Below, piece by piece: positions 36,341 through 44,922 of a DNA stretch of 51,557 nucleotides. The translations under genes and the position numbers were made by a program. The stretch covers positions 55,782-107,338 of the forward strand of contig NZ_LT828550.1 in NCBI RefSeq assembly GCF_900170035.1. The letters are read 5' to 3'. Positions within the stretch are counted from its first letter, which is position 1, and the number at the start of each line of letters is the position of its first letter. The notes under the pieces are model-generated. The model was given only the letters and a program-made list of their open reading frames with translations. It made no database searches and was not told the origin of the DNA. Origin of the DNA: Desulfamplus magnetovallimortis (lineage in GTDB: Bacteria > Desulfobacterota > Desulfobacteria > Desulfobacterales > Desulfobacteraceae).

Positions 36341-37735
36341 TCAGAATTTGATAAAGATTAAAAGGCAAAGGAATATTGCATAAATTCCGGCAACTGACAA
36401 GCGTGGATATGGTTTTATGGCATAATGGCTGATGCCAAGGCTTATTAAAATGGAAGCAGCGCATACAATTATAAACTTGAGAAAAATCTGACCGCTTTTC
36501 CAGTAACTTAGAAGCAACTGAAACAGTATCACAATTACAAAATGAACAAGATATATATAGTATGAATTTGATGCCATCATCTTGCCAAAACGTGAAGGGC
36601 GGTTCCAGTAACGAAGGGCGATGGATGTAAATGCCGCAATAAATGAGATGCAGAGAAATGACCGGGCAAGAACACAAAAAAAGAGTTTGCCAGGCGAGAA
36701 ATTTGTCATCACTTCCTTAAAAAGTCCAAGCATGATCAATGAGAGGAGAAATGAGGCTGCTGTCCAGAGGGCAGGATGTCCTGGTATTCTGATGGCATTT
36801 GGCCACCCTTTTTTAAAGGCATAAACGCCCATGCAGAAGCAGAGAATATATGTGACAATTTTTTGAGGCTGGAATTGGAATATATTTCCAATGGTGACCC
36901 AGGGATCTGGATTATATGGGGTTGCAAGGAGTATAACTCCTATAAAAGTCGCTATTGTTGAAAAAATTCCAATGGCAACAAGGAAGGTCAGTAATGATTT
37001 TGAAGAGGATTCTGTAGATGGTTGTTGCGGCATTTTTGTTATCTTTTCTTTTTTCTGGTTTGCATATAACGGCCATGGAAGAACCATTTGCCACAACGAA
37101 GCATGAAAGTCCTTTGGAGCCTTAAAAGACGGGGACTTTCTTATAAACGGCCATTGAAAAACCATTTGCCACAATGAAACATGAAAGTCCTTAAGAAGGT
37201 TAAAAAACGGGTATTTGTTTATAAATCCGAACATTATAAAAAAGAGAAGCAGCAGGGATATAAACCACAAATGAGATTGATGGGGCCGGTTGAATGAAAG
37301 TATGACACCTGTGTAAAATTCTCCGGCAATTTGCATATATTCCACCCAGTATGAATAAAAGCTTTTGTATATTAATACATTGCTGCTTCTGTAGTGATAA
37401 ATGAACTGAAAAAGAGGGGTTACAATGGGGAAGCATATCAAAACCGGAAGCCCCAGTCTTTTGAATTTTGCCTTGATAAACTGCTTGAATCCATTTTTAA
37501 GTATGGAGGGCGTGGCAAAGTAACCGGCAATAAAAAAAAGGATCGGCATGAGAAAAACATCAAGGATGATCATAAGTATGTCAAAGAAAACAGAAGTTGC
37601 ATCCTTGACGCACCACCAGGGAGCTGCCTGGCTGTAACTTACAGCCGCATGCAGAACAACTACCATGAGCACCATAAGATATCGCAGGTTATCAAGAAAA
37701 ACCACCCTGTTTTTGCTGTCTGTCTGAACAGTCAT
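36341..37735 (-). CDS. acyltransferase family 3 membrane protein carrying repeat-derived residues
   Basis: 464 aa with about ten transmembrane helices and the acyltransferase-3 start ([20 protein letters not shown], with the conserved H). Such proteins transfer acyl or succinyl groups to periplasmic glycans or lipids; the substrate is unknown. GGGAAAGG precedes the ATG. Residues about 170-224 are encoded by two family A repeats in frame (37064-37224). They yield two related peptides, [16 protein letters not shown] and [16 protein letters not shown], in the loop after the [12 protein letters not shown] helix. The stop lies 47 bp before the SDR start. Confidence 0.88.
   Translation of the reverse strand: MTVQTDSKNRVVFLDNLRYLMVLMVVVLHAAVSYSQAAPWWCVKDATSVFFDILMIILDVFLMPILFFIAGYFATPSILKNGFKQFIKAKFKRLGLPVLICFPIVTPLFQFIYHYRSSNVLIYKSFYSYWVEYMQIAGEFYTGVILSFNRPHQSHLWFISLLLLFFIMFGFINKYPFFNLLKDFHVSLWQMVFQWPFIRKSPSFKAPKDFHASLWQMVLPWPLYANQKKEKITKMPQQPSTESSSKSLLTFLVAIGIFSTIATFIGVILLATPYNPDPWVTIGNIFQFQPQKIVTYILCFCMGVYAFKKGWPNAIRIPGHPALWTAASFLLSLIMLGLFKEVMTNFSPGKLFFCVLARSFLCISFIAAFTSIALRYWNRPSRFGKMMASNSYYIYLVHFVIVILFQLLLSYWKSGQIFLKFIIVCAASILISLGISHYAIKPYPRLSVAGIYAIFLCLLIFIKF
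37064..37224. repeat. palindromic repeat family A, two units inside a coding region
   Basis: Two units (TATAACGGCCATGG..., CCATTTGCCACAACGAAGC, ATGAAAGTCC, spacer, GGGGACTTTCTTATAAACGG, then a second unit to about 37224) lie within the acyltransferase gene on its minus strand. They keep its frame open. Elsewhere the same element is intergenic. Confidence 0.9.
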
Positions 37736-37772
37736 AATACCTTTCCCTTTTACGGTTTTATCAATTTAATTG

Positions 37773-37877
37773 GGCATGTTTCATTTTTCGCTTTACACTT
37801 TTGTGATTCGTATTCCCTTTTTCAAAGGCTTTACATCTGAAAAGTGTAAAGTACTTTTGGATGAATTAAGGATGCCT
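37773..37877 (+). repeat. palindromic repeat family B, copy 4
   Basis: GGGCATGTTTCATTTTTCGC, TTTACACTTTTGTGATTC, a centre, GAAAAGTGTAAAGTACTTT, GGATGAATTAAGGATGCC. It lies between the divergent acyltransferase and aminotransferase genes. Confidence 0.85.
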
Positions 37878-38012
37878 TTAATTGTATGGAAAATTATAAT
37901 TGTGAAACATGTTTTAAAGCAGAAATCTCCGTGATATAAGAGCACCTTGAAAAATTCAAATATTTCACAAATAGTACACTAAAATACTATGATAAAAGTC
38001 AAGGATAAAAGA

Positions 38013-39218
38013 ATGAAATACAATTTTGATGAAATAATTGATCGTGCAGGCAGTGGCTCTGAAAAGTATGACAATCGGGAGAAGCTTTTTGGCTCCAGCG
38101 ACATTATTCCCATGTGGGTTGCTGATATGGATTTCAGGGCGCCTGACTTTATTACAGATGCTCTTATAGAAAAAATAGAACAAGCCGTATATGGATACTC
38201 CATGAAGGGTAAAAACTTTTTTTCCTCTGTTGCCGGATGGATAAAAAGAGAGCATGGATGGGAGATCAAAAAGGAGTGGTTGAGTTTTAGCCCGGGCGTA
38301 GTCTCAGCACTTTCAATGTCCATCCTTGGAATGACAGAGCCAGGAGATGAGATTGTTATCCAGCCTCCGGTTTATCATCCATTCTATTTTGTGGTAGAAG
38401 ATAACAACAGAAAACTTGTGAAAAATCCTCTTGTTCTGAAAGAGGATCGCTATGGCATGGACATTGACCATCTGAAATCTGTTGTTTCTGAAAAGACGAA
38501 AATGCTTCTTCTTTCCAGTCCCCACAATCCAGGTGGTATGGTCTGGACAGAGGATGAACTCCGTGAGCTTGGAAATTTTTGTGTGGAGAGAAAGATCATA
38601 ATAATTTCCGATGAGATACACTGTGATCTGGTCTCAAAGGGGCATCACCACACTCCCATGGCAAGTATATCCGAAGAAATTGCCGATATAACAATAACCT
38701 GCATGGCTCCAAGCAAAACATTCAACATTGCAGGACTTGCGGCATCGGTGGTATTGATTTCCAATCCGGAACTTATGGCAAAATATAAAAAGACGCTCAA
38801 TGCCATTCATGTGGGGGGTGGCAATATCTTTGGTAATGCTGCAATGATAGCTGCCTATGAAAAAGGTGATTTATGGCTTGAAGAGGCTCTTGATTATATT
38901 GGAGCAAATATTGATTATGCCGAACATTTTTTCAGGGAGAAGGTCTCAGGAATCAAGATGATGCGTCCGGAAGCATCATATCTGTTGTGGCTTGATTGCC
39001 GTGAACTTGGCATGGAACAGGATGAGCTTTGCAGCTTTTTTATCAAAGGTGCAGGAATTGGTCTTAACGATGGCACCATGTTCGGGTTGGAGGGCAAAGG
39101 ATTCATGAGGATGAATGTTGCATGTCCAAGAGCTGTGCTTGTCCGTGCCCTTGATAATCTTGGAAATGCTTTGGAAAGACTCCGTGTTAATAAAGGTGTG
39201 GTTGTCAGGTGGAAATGA
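38013..39218 (+). CDS. PatB/MalY-type PLP-dependent aminotransferase (putative C-S lyase)
   Basis: About 401 aa from ATG 38013 (AAGGA 7 nt upstream); the frame also opens at ATG 37989. Fold type I PLP enzyme with IPMWVADMDF, PPVYHPFY, SPHNPGG, SDEIHCDL and the Schiff-base lysine in APSKTFNIAGL. The combination WVADMDF plus PPVYHPF marks the MalY/PatB (cystathionine beta-lyase) branch of family I aminotransferases. It probably cleaves C-S bonds of cysteine conjugates or cystathionine. It stands alone, facing away from the acyltransferase. Confidence 0.93.
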   Translation: MKYNFDEIIDRAGSGSEKYDNREKLFGSSDIIPMWVADMDFRAPDFITDALIEKIEQAVYGYSMKGKNFFSSVAGWIKREHGWEIKKEWLSFSPGVVSALSMSILGMTEPGDEIVIQPPVYHPFYFVVEDNNRKLVKNPLVLKEDRYGMDIDHLKSVVSEKTKMLLLSSPHNPGGMVWTEDELRELGNFCVERKIIIISDEIHCDLVSKGHHHTPMASISEEIADITITCMAPSKTFNIAGLAASVVLISNPELMAKYKKTLNAIHVGGGNIFGNAAMIAAYEKGDLWLEEALDYIGANIDYAEHFFREKVSGIKMMRPEASYLLWLDCRELGMEQDELCSFFIKGAGIGLNDGTMFGLEGKGFMRMNVACPRAVLVRALDNLGNALERLRVNKGVVVRWK

Positions 39219-39242
39219 TTTTAAATCTTTGAATTGCCTGAA

Positions 39243-39310
39243 AAATCATCCGACAGTTTAAACTTGAAGAAGCACTCACTGTTCGTTCAAAGTTTAACTG
39301 TCGGGTAGCC
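39243..39310 (+). repeat. palindromic repeat family E, copy 4
   Basis: AAATCATCCGACAGTTTAAAC, TTGAAGAAGC, a short centre, TTCAAAGTTTAACTGTCGGGT. Near-perfect inverted arms. It lies between the convergent aminotransferase and aldehyde dehydrogenase genes, where it could form a hairpin in both transcripts. Confidence 0.85.
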
Positions 39311-39325
39311 ATTTTCCTCTTCAAG

Positions 39326-40840
39326 CTATTTTAAAAAGAGTTTGTATGCAAGGCGATGCACAATATTGCCATAGGGCGGATAAACAAGCTTTCCGCTGTT
39401 TATCCGGGATTTCATCATCACCCCTTTTGCCTTGGAAAAGGCTAAGAAGCCTTCATGGCCGTGATATTGACCCATACCTGACTCACCAATACCACCAAAG
39501 GGAAGATCGTCTTGTGGAACATGTGCCAGGGTATCATTGATAAGCACACCCCCTGAATGGGTGTGTGTCAGTACATAGTCAATATTTTCCTGGTTGTAGT
39601 CAAAATAGTACAGGGCAAGGGGTCTTGGGCGATTATTTACAAAGTTCACTGCCTCATGGAGGGAATCACAGGGAAGAATGGGTAGAAGAGGCCCGAATAT
39701 CTCTTCCTGCATCACCTTCATTTCATCTGTTGTATTCAGGATGAGTGTTACCGGCATTTTACGTGTATTTTCAAAGTTTTCACCTGCCGGATTGACAGAG
39801 ATAATCTCGGCACCTTTAGATCGTGCATCTGCAACCATCTCCTGAAGTCTTTCATACTCCTGACTGTTTATAATGGAGGTGTACTGTGGATTGTTGAGCA
39901 TTGTTGGGAACATCTTTTTGACGCTTTTTTTGAAATGTTCCACAAACTCATTTATGCGTAATCTGGGGCACAGTACATGATCAGGTGCCACACATGTCTG
40001 TCCCATATTGAAAATTTTACCAAATGCAATGGGCAGCACAGCCTCTTTCATGGGAAATTTGTCATTTATGATGGCAGGGGTTTTGCCGCCAAGTTCAAGG
40101 GTCACAGGTGTCAGATTGCTGGATGCTGCCCGCATTATCAGGCGTCCAACCTCTGTTGAACCGGTAAATACAAGATGATCCCATGGTTTGCCTGAAAATG
40201 CGGAACCTGAACCTTCATCTCCTGTCATTACAGTTACGTGATCTTCATCAAAGAACTCCTGGAACATGTTTTTTAAAACATCTGCCGTGGCCGGAGTATT
40301 TTTGCTCATTCTTATCATTGATCTGTTTCCAGCACCAAGAATACCTGCAAGGGGTCCAACAGAAAGATAGAGAGGATAGTTCCAGGGGGTAATAATGCCA
40401 ACAACTCCAAGGGGCTGATAGATCACCATGGCTTTTGCAGGCTGGAAAAGCATCCCCACTTTTCTTGGAGATGGTTTCATCCATTTTTTTACATGTTTTC
40501 TTATGTACCTTATGTTTTCCACTGCCGGAATTATTTCCGCAAGCAGGGACTCATCCTCGGAACGGCACCCAAAGTCATCATCAAGTGCATTGGTCAATTT
40601 TTTTCTGTACTTCATCAATCCATTTTCAAGGGTTTTCAGGTGAGAAATCCGTTCCTTTGCAGATGGCATGGGATTTGCCATAAATGCTGCTTTCTGGGCG
40701 TTAAACATTTTGTCAAGGGGGCTTGAATCCACTATTTCCATGATCTCTGTATTGCCTGAAATTTGAGAACTGCTGCAATCTGTTGCTTTTCTTATGGGTA
40801 TGATCATTTTGAAAAATCGCCTTATCAATCCTGTGGTCAT
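39326..40840 (-). CDS. aldehyde dehydrogenase (coniferyl-aldehyde/class 3-like)
   Basis: 504 aa NAD(P)-dependent aldehyde dehydrogenase. Visible motifs are ITPWNYPLYLSVGPL, FTGSTEVGRLIM, the general base in VTLELGGKTPAI, the catalytic cysteine in GQTCVAPDHV, and EEIFGPLLPIL. The C-terminal PFGGIGESGMGQYHGHEGF is typical of the class 3/coniferyl group. It oxidises aldehydes to acids; substrate unknown. The start is uncertain: ATG 40840 is the longest, with an internal ATG 11 codons later. Neither has a strong ribosome binding site. Confidence 0.92.
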   Translation of the reverse strand: MTTGLIRRFFKMIIPIRKATDCSSSQISGNTEIMEIVDSSPLDKMFNAQKAAFMANPMPSAKERISHLKTLENGLMKYRKKLTNALDDDFGCRSEDESLLAEIIPAVENIRYIRKHVKKWMKPSPRKVGMLFQPAKAMVIYQPLGVVGIITPWNYPLYLSVGPLAGILGAGNRSMIRMSKNTPATADVLKNMFQEFFDEDHVTVMTGDEGSGSAFSGKPWDHLVFTGSTEVGRLIMRAASSNLTPVTLELGGKTPAIINDKFPMKEAVLPIAFGKIFNMGQTCVAPDHVLCPRLRINEFVEHFKKSVKKMFPTMLNNPQYTSIINSQEYERLQEMVADARSKGAEIISVNPAGENFENTRKMPVTLILNTTDEMKVMQEEIFGPLLPILPCDSLHEAVNFVNNRPRPLALYYFDYNQENIDYVLTHTHSGGVLINDTLAHVPQDDLPFGGIGESGMGQYHGHEGFLAFSKAKGVMMKSRINSGKLVYPPYGNIVHRLAYKLFLK

Positions 40841-40947
40841 TTGTGAGTGACCAGTTAGTATTCAGTGTGAATGATTTTTGGTGTGAACGCAGTTTTTTTG
40901 ATTTAACTTAATTAATATAGCTCTGTTTTAAAAAATGTTCAACAGAT

Positions 40948-41108
40948 GGGCATTTTTCATTTATCGGTTTACACTTTTTTTTGAACCATGATTTTCTCGA
41001 TTACAGGATTACCTTGATTATAATCATGTTAATCCTGTAATCCTTTTAATCATGGTTCAAAATTTTCAGAAAAATGTAAACTACTTTTGAGTCTATATGA
41101 AAGATGCC
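40948..41108 (+). repeat. palindromic repeat family B, copy 5, with another palindrome nested in it
   Basis: Outer arms GGGCATTTTTCATTTATCGG, TTTACACTTTT ... AAAATGTAAACTACTTTTG, TGAAAGATGCC. The centre is replaced by a second palindrome of about 80 bp (TTGAACCATGATTTTCTCG, GGATTACCTTGATTATAATC, GTAATCCTTTTAATCATGG plus TTCAA). This centre also appears near 29080 and, in part, near 47260. Confidence 0.8.
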
Positions 41109-41193
41109 AACAGATGATTCTATTTTGTAAAAAAAGAGCAGAAGATGTGGTGATGTTGTATGATTTGAGAGGTTTGACTTTCAGGATAAAAAT

Positions 41194-41299
41194 GGGCATA
41201 CTTCATATCCTTACAAAAGTACTTTACACTTTTTTGGGGGGAACACCCTGAAAACGTAGTTTTGTTTCAGAAAGTGTAAAGTGATTATGAAGTATGCCT
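41194..41299 (+). repeat. palindromic repeat family B, copy 6
   Basis: GGGCATACTTCATATCCTTAC, AAAAGTACTTTACACTTTTTT, a GC-rich centre, CAGAAAGTGTAAAGTGATT, ATGAAGTATGCC. Inverted ends and arms as in the other copies. Confidence 0.85.
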
Positions 41300-41334
41300 A
41301 AAATTGATACCTATGGCCTCTTGAGCCTTGTCAA

Positions 41335-41579
41335 CACTGTCTGAATCAGGATTCCCAAGATTAACGAGATAAGCCAGGATGATATTTCTTGAACATCTTT
41401 TTTATCCTGGTTATCCTGATTTAGACAAATTCCGCAACTGGAAAAAAGCAATAAGATGTCGATTTTGAGTTAATAGGATAAGGCAGGATTATCTATCCTG
41501 AACATCTTTTTTATCCTGGTTATCCTGATTCAGACAAATTCCGCAACTGCAAAAAAAGCAATAAGATGTCGATTTTGAG
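41335..41579 (+). repeat. dispersed repeat family C, two tandem copies
   Basis: The first copy (41335-41471) has CTGTCTGAATCAGGATTCC, AGATTAACGAGATAAGCC and AATAAGATGTCGATTTTGAG. The second (about 41472-41579) repeats TTTTTATCCTGGTTATCCTG, ATTCAGACAAATTCCGCAAC and the same AATAAGATGTCGATTTTGAG end. With families B and D they fill 40841-41682, an 842-bp gap with no gene. Confidence 0.85.
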
Positions 41580-41682
41580 AATATTACAGATTTTTTTTCA
41601 TAATAACTCCTGTGATGTGTTGACAGTAGGAGAAACCCCGGGTTTTGCAGCTTAAACAGATGACGTAACGAAACAGGCATGA

Positions 41683-42438
41683 TTGATTGTGTATGAATTT
41701 TTCTCAAATATAAGCCAGGGACAAGGCTCACAAGTGCCGGAATGCCGTGGACGGAAAATACGGTTGACAGTCTCTCATGAACAAGACATTTGTTCTCCTG
41801 GGGTGGGAAGGCTTTTTGTTGTTTGTCTCACCGTGCTGATAATACTTTTTGGAATGCTTTTGGGGATATTTCCAGGAAACCATTTAAAAGGGAACCTTCA
41901 TGCCGCCAATTTAAGCGAATATGATATAAAAGCCGCATTTGTCTATAATTTCTGCCTCTTTACCGAATGGCCAGCCGATACTTGCCCCGCTCCGGATACT
42001 CCAATTTATCTTCTTGTTGTGGGAAATGATGATCTCAGGGACTCTTTTCTCAAAATTAATGGAAAAAAAGCAGGAAAAAGAACCCTTGATGTCACATTTT
42101 TCAATCCCCGTGAAGACATTCTGTACAATCCCCGTGAGGACACTCTGTTCAATCCCCATGAGAATACGGTGGATGAAAAGGCACTCAGACGTTTTCATAT
42201 GGTTTTTTTCAGTGAGGATGTTGATGCTAAATTTTTGACAGAGATGATTATGGTTATTGGAGACTATCCTGTTCTGACACTTGGTGAGACAAGAGATTTT
42301 ATCCAGAAAGGTGGGATGGTGAATTTCTTTGAAAAAAACATGCGCCTTTTATTTGAAGTTCATAACAATCGTGTCATGACAAGTCATATCCGCTTAAGTT
42401 CCAGGCTGTTGAAGCTGGCAATAATTGTCACTGATTAA
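41683..42438 (+). CDS. YfiR-like (DUF4154) periplasmic protein
   Basis: Up to 251 aa. The conserved part runs from LSEYDIKAAFVYNFCLFTEWP to GGMVNFFEKNMRLLFEVHNN and the final SSRLLKLAIIV, the YfiR/DUF4154 pattern. YfiR proteins are periplasmic regulators of membrane-bound signalling enzymes. The ATG at 41683 lies in a family D repeat fragment. A signal peptide begins with VGRLFVVCLTVLIILFGMLL at GTG 41803, so that start is more likely. Three 24-bp tandem units (42100-42171) encode FNPREDIL-type repeats. It lies 52 bp before the TonB-dependent receptor and probably shares its operon. Confidence 0.85.
   Translation: MIVYEFFSNISQGQGSQVPECRGRKIRLTVSHEQDICSPGVGRLFVVCLTVLIILFGMLLGIFPGNHLKGNLHAANLSEYDIKAAFVYNFCLFTEWPADTCPAPDTPIYLLVVGNDDLRDSFLKINGKKAGKRTLDVTFFNPREDILYNPREDTLFNPHENTVDEKALRRFHMVFFSEDVDAKFLTEMIMVIGDYPVLTLGETRDFIQKGGMVNFFEKNMRLLFEVHNNRVMTSHIRLSSRLLKLAIIVTD
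42100..42171 (+). repeat. in-frame 24-bp tandem repeat in the YfiR-like gene, three copies
   Basis: The units start at 42100, 42124 and 42148 and encode FNPREDIL, YNPREDTL and FNPHENTV. They sit in a variable loop of the DUF4154 fold, between the central strands. Confidence 0.9.
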
Positions 42439-42502
42439 TTTTGTGTTTCCTGTTGTCACTTGTACCATGGGATAGTTAAATCAACATATTATGGAGCCTT
42501 TC

Positions 42503-44788
42503 ATGATATCTTTATTAATGAATACCTGCCTGATCTTTACGTTGACCCTCATCATGACTCATTTTACTCTCGTTGATTCAGTTGTTGCACAGACCAATGG
42601 AGATCAATCCTTTCCCGTTGTTAATACCAACGGTGCTATACTCAATCATACCGGAGATACACACTGTAATACCGGAGATATATCCAATGATGCTTATGCT
42701 ATGCTCACTAATGCTGATGCAATGCTCACTAATGCTGATGCTGTGCTCAATAATGCCGATGTTATGCTCAATAATGCCGATGTTATGCTCAATAATGCCG
42801 ATGATATTGATCTTTTGAGTATAAATATTGAAAACCTGATGGATATGCAGGTTACTTCTGTCGGTAAAAAACAGCAGGTGCTCTCAAGCAGTGCTGCTGC
42901 CATTCACGTCATAACTGCGGAGGATATCAAACATTCAGGGGTAACCTCCATTGCAGATGCCCTCAAACTGGTACCGGGGCTTCATGTGGCAAGACTTAAT
43001 TCCGATAAATGGGCAATCAACAGTCGGGATCTTGGCAGTCGATTTGCTGAAACTCTTCTTGTTCTCATAGATGGCCGAAGTGTTTACACTCCCTCTTTTT
43101 CCGGTGTCTATTGGGAGGTTCAGGACACTCTGCTTGCAGATATAGATCGCATCGAAGTGATTCGGGGACCCGGTGCAACACTGTGGGGAGCCAATGCCGT
43201 TAATGGGGTGATCAATATCATCACCAAAAGCAGTAAAGAGACTCAGGGGGGGCTTGTTGAGGCTGGGGCAGGAGACCTGGAGCATCGTTTTGGCTCTGTC
43301 AGATATGGCACTGCAATTACAGACAATGTTAATGCAAGGATTTTTTGCAAGGGCTTTGACCGTGAATCCCTTACCCATCCGGACGGAAGTGAATCGACCA
43401 GGGGGTGGGAGAGTTTCCGTGGAGGGTTCCGCATGGATGCCGACATTACCAGTCAGGATTTGTGGACGCTTCAGGGTGAACTCTACAGCGGAGATATCTA
43501 TCAGTGCATGAAGGAGCTCCCTATTCTTCCCGTGTCTGATTTTATGGTGGAAGAGACACCATCAACGGGTTACTCTTTTGCCATTGAGGATCACAGTGAA
43601 GTTTCAGGAGGCCATATTCAGATGGCATGGCAAAAAATCCTGTCATCTTCTTCTGAGTGGGATCTTCAGCTATATTATGATCGTATGTACAGAAAAGAGT
43701 TGTTCATAACCGAAGAGAGGGAGAGTGTGGATCTGGAATTTGAGCACCGCTTTTCACCAATGAGCCGCCATGACGTTGTGTGGGGGCTTAGATGCAACCA
43801 TACCTGGGATCACTTTGACGATACATTGATGATGTCCGCCGTCCATGACAGTGACAGAAATACCCTGTTCAGTCTTTTTGTTCAGGATGAATTTCTTCTC
43901 ATACCAGATACCCTGTGGCTCACTCTGGGCACGAAACTGGAGCATAACGAAGTTACAGGAAGTGAAATTCTTCCCGGTATCCGACTCTTCTGGTCACTCA
44001 GTAACAGTCATAAGCTGTGGGGGGCTGTTTCCCGGGCGGTTCGTAATCCCTCAAGGCTGGAACGGGATGGAGAGGCAATGCCTTATCTATCACCTCCATT
44101 CAGCCTTGAGATGTCGGAATATCCATATACAAATTATCTGCCAGTTGTCTATTCACTGTCCGGTGGAGAATGGTTTGAATCGGAAAGATTGTTATCATGG
44201 GAAGCCGGATATCGCTTTATAGCCTCTTCCAGCTTTTTTGCTGATATTTCCCTCTACTACAACAGATATAATAACAGCAGATCCTTTGAAGTGGATGAGT
44301 TGATTATTCATGATGACTGGATTGAGCAGAAAATACGTTTTGTTAACGGCCCGTCATGGCAAACCTGGGGCGGCGAGTTGTCCCTGGCATGGAATCCATT
44401 GGATTGGCTCAAGCTGGACATGGCGTATTCCTTTCTGAGGCGGCAGCTCAACTCTGAAGCAGAAGTGAGCAGCAAGGCTCCGAACCATCAGTTTTCACTA
44501 CAGGGAACCCTCTCTCCCCTTGACAGCATAAACTTCCATTGTAGGCTCAAGTATGTTGATGATTCTTCTCAGGTTCTCTGGAGTGCACCCCCTGACTTTC
44601 TTTACGATATTGATGCATACACCACCCTTGATTTTGCTGTAATCTGGAAGGCCACTTCCCATATTGATATATCTTTATCTGTTCAAAATCTGCTGGATGA
44701 AGCACATGTGGAGGCAGTACAGGAGGTATGGATACCTCCGGAAGAGGTAAGACGCTCCATATATGGGAAAGTCACCTGCTCATTTTAG
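42503..44788 (+). CDS. TonB-dependent outer membrane receptor
   Basis: About 761 aa from ATG 42503, with GGAG 6 nt upstream (an ATG at 42491 is in frame but overlaps that site). Signal peptide MISLLMNTCLIFTLTLIM, cleaved near VVAQ. A plug domain follows (VTSVGKKQQVLSSSAAAIHV, ALKLVPGLHVAR, IEVIRGPGATLWGANAVNGVINIITK). The rest is a beta barrel ending YGKVTCSF with a terminal Phe. Its partner genes suggest it may serve signalling as well as uptake; the ligand is unknown. A 21-bp repeat (42701-42802) adds MLTNADA-type units before the TonB-box/plug region. Confidence 0.93.
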   Translation: MISLLMNTCLIFTLTLIMTHFTLVDSVVAQTNGDQSFPVVNTNGAILNHTGDTHCNTGDISNDAYAMLTNADAMLTNADAVLNNADVMLNNADVMLNNADDIDLLSINIENLMDMQVTSVGKKQQVLSSSAAAIHVITAEDIKHSGVTSIADALKLVPGLHVARLNSDKWAINSRDLGSRFAETLLVLIDGRSVYTPSFSGVYWEVQDTLLADIDRIEVIRGPGATLWGANAVNGVINIITKSSKETQGGLVEAGAGDLEHRFGSVRYGTAITDNVNARIFCKGFDRESLTHPDGSESTRGWESFRGGFRMDADITSQDLWTLQGELYSGDIYQCMKELPILPVSDFMVEETPSTGYSFAIEDHSEVSGGHIQMAWQKILSSSSEWDLQLYYDRMYRKELFITEERESVDLEFEHRFSPMSRHDVVWGLRCNHTWDHFDDTLMMSAVHDSDRNTLFSLFVQDEFLLIPDTLWLTLGTKLEHNEVTGSEILPGIRLFWSLSNSHKLWGAVSRAVRNPSRLERDGEAMPYLSPPFSLEMSEYPYTNYLPVVYSLSGGEWFESERLLSWEAGYRFIASSSFFADISLYYNRYNNSRSFEVDELIIHDDWIEQKIRFVNGPSWQTWGGELSLAWNPLDWLKLDMAYSFLRRQLNSEAEVSSKAPNHQFSLQGTLSPLDSINFHCRLKYVDDSSQVLWSAPPDFLYDIDAYTTLDFAVIWKATSHIDISLSVQNLLDEAHVEAVQEVWIPPEEVRRSIYGKVTCSF
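42701..42802 (+). repeat. in-frame 21-bp tandem repeat in the TonB-dependent receptor, about five copies
   Basis: The units start at 42701, 42722, 42743, 42764 and 42785. The first two encode MLTNADA and the last three MLNNADV-like units. They lie between the signal peptide and the plug domain, where the TonB-interacting segment normally lies. Confidence 0.9.
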
Positions 44789-44922
44789 TTTTTATTGGGC
44801 ATCCAATCAAAAAAAATGGCATCTTTCATTTAAGAATCACTCTGAAATAACTTGCCCAAAACATACCCCAACCCTCTCTACATGAATGGAGAGGGGGATA
44901 ATGGAATAGTTGAGGAAAAAGA

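Noticed and set aside
41335-41579. Tandem family C copies as a CRISPR or attachment-site pair
   Set aside because: Copies are long, diverged and directly joined, and the same element is dispersed singly at three other places.
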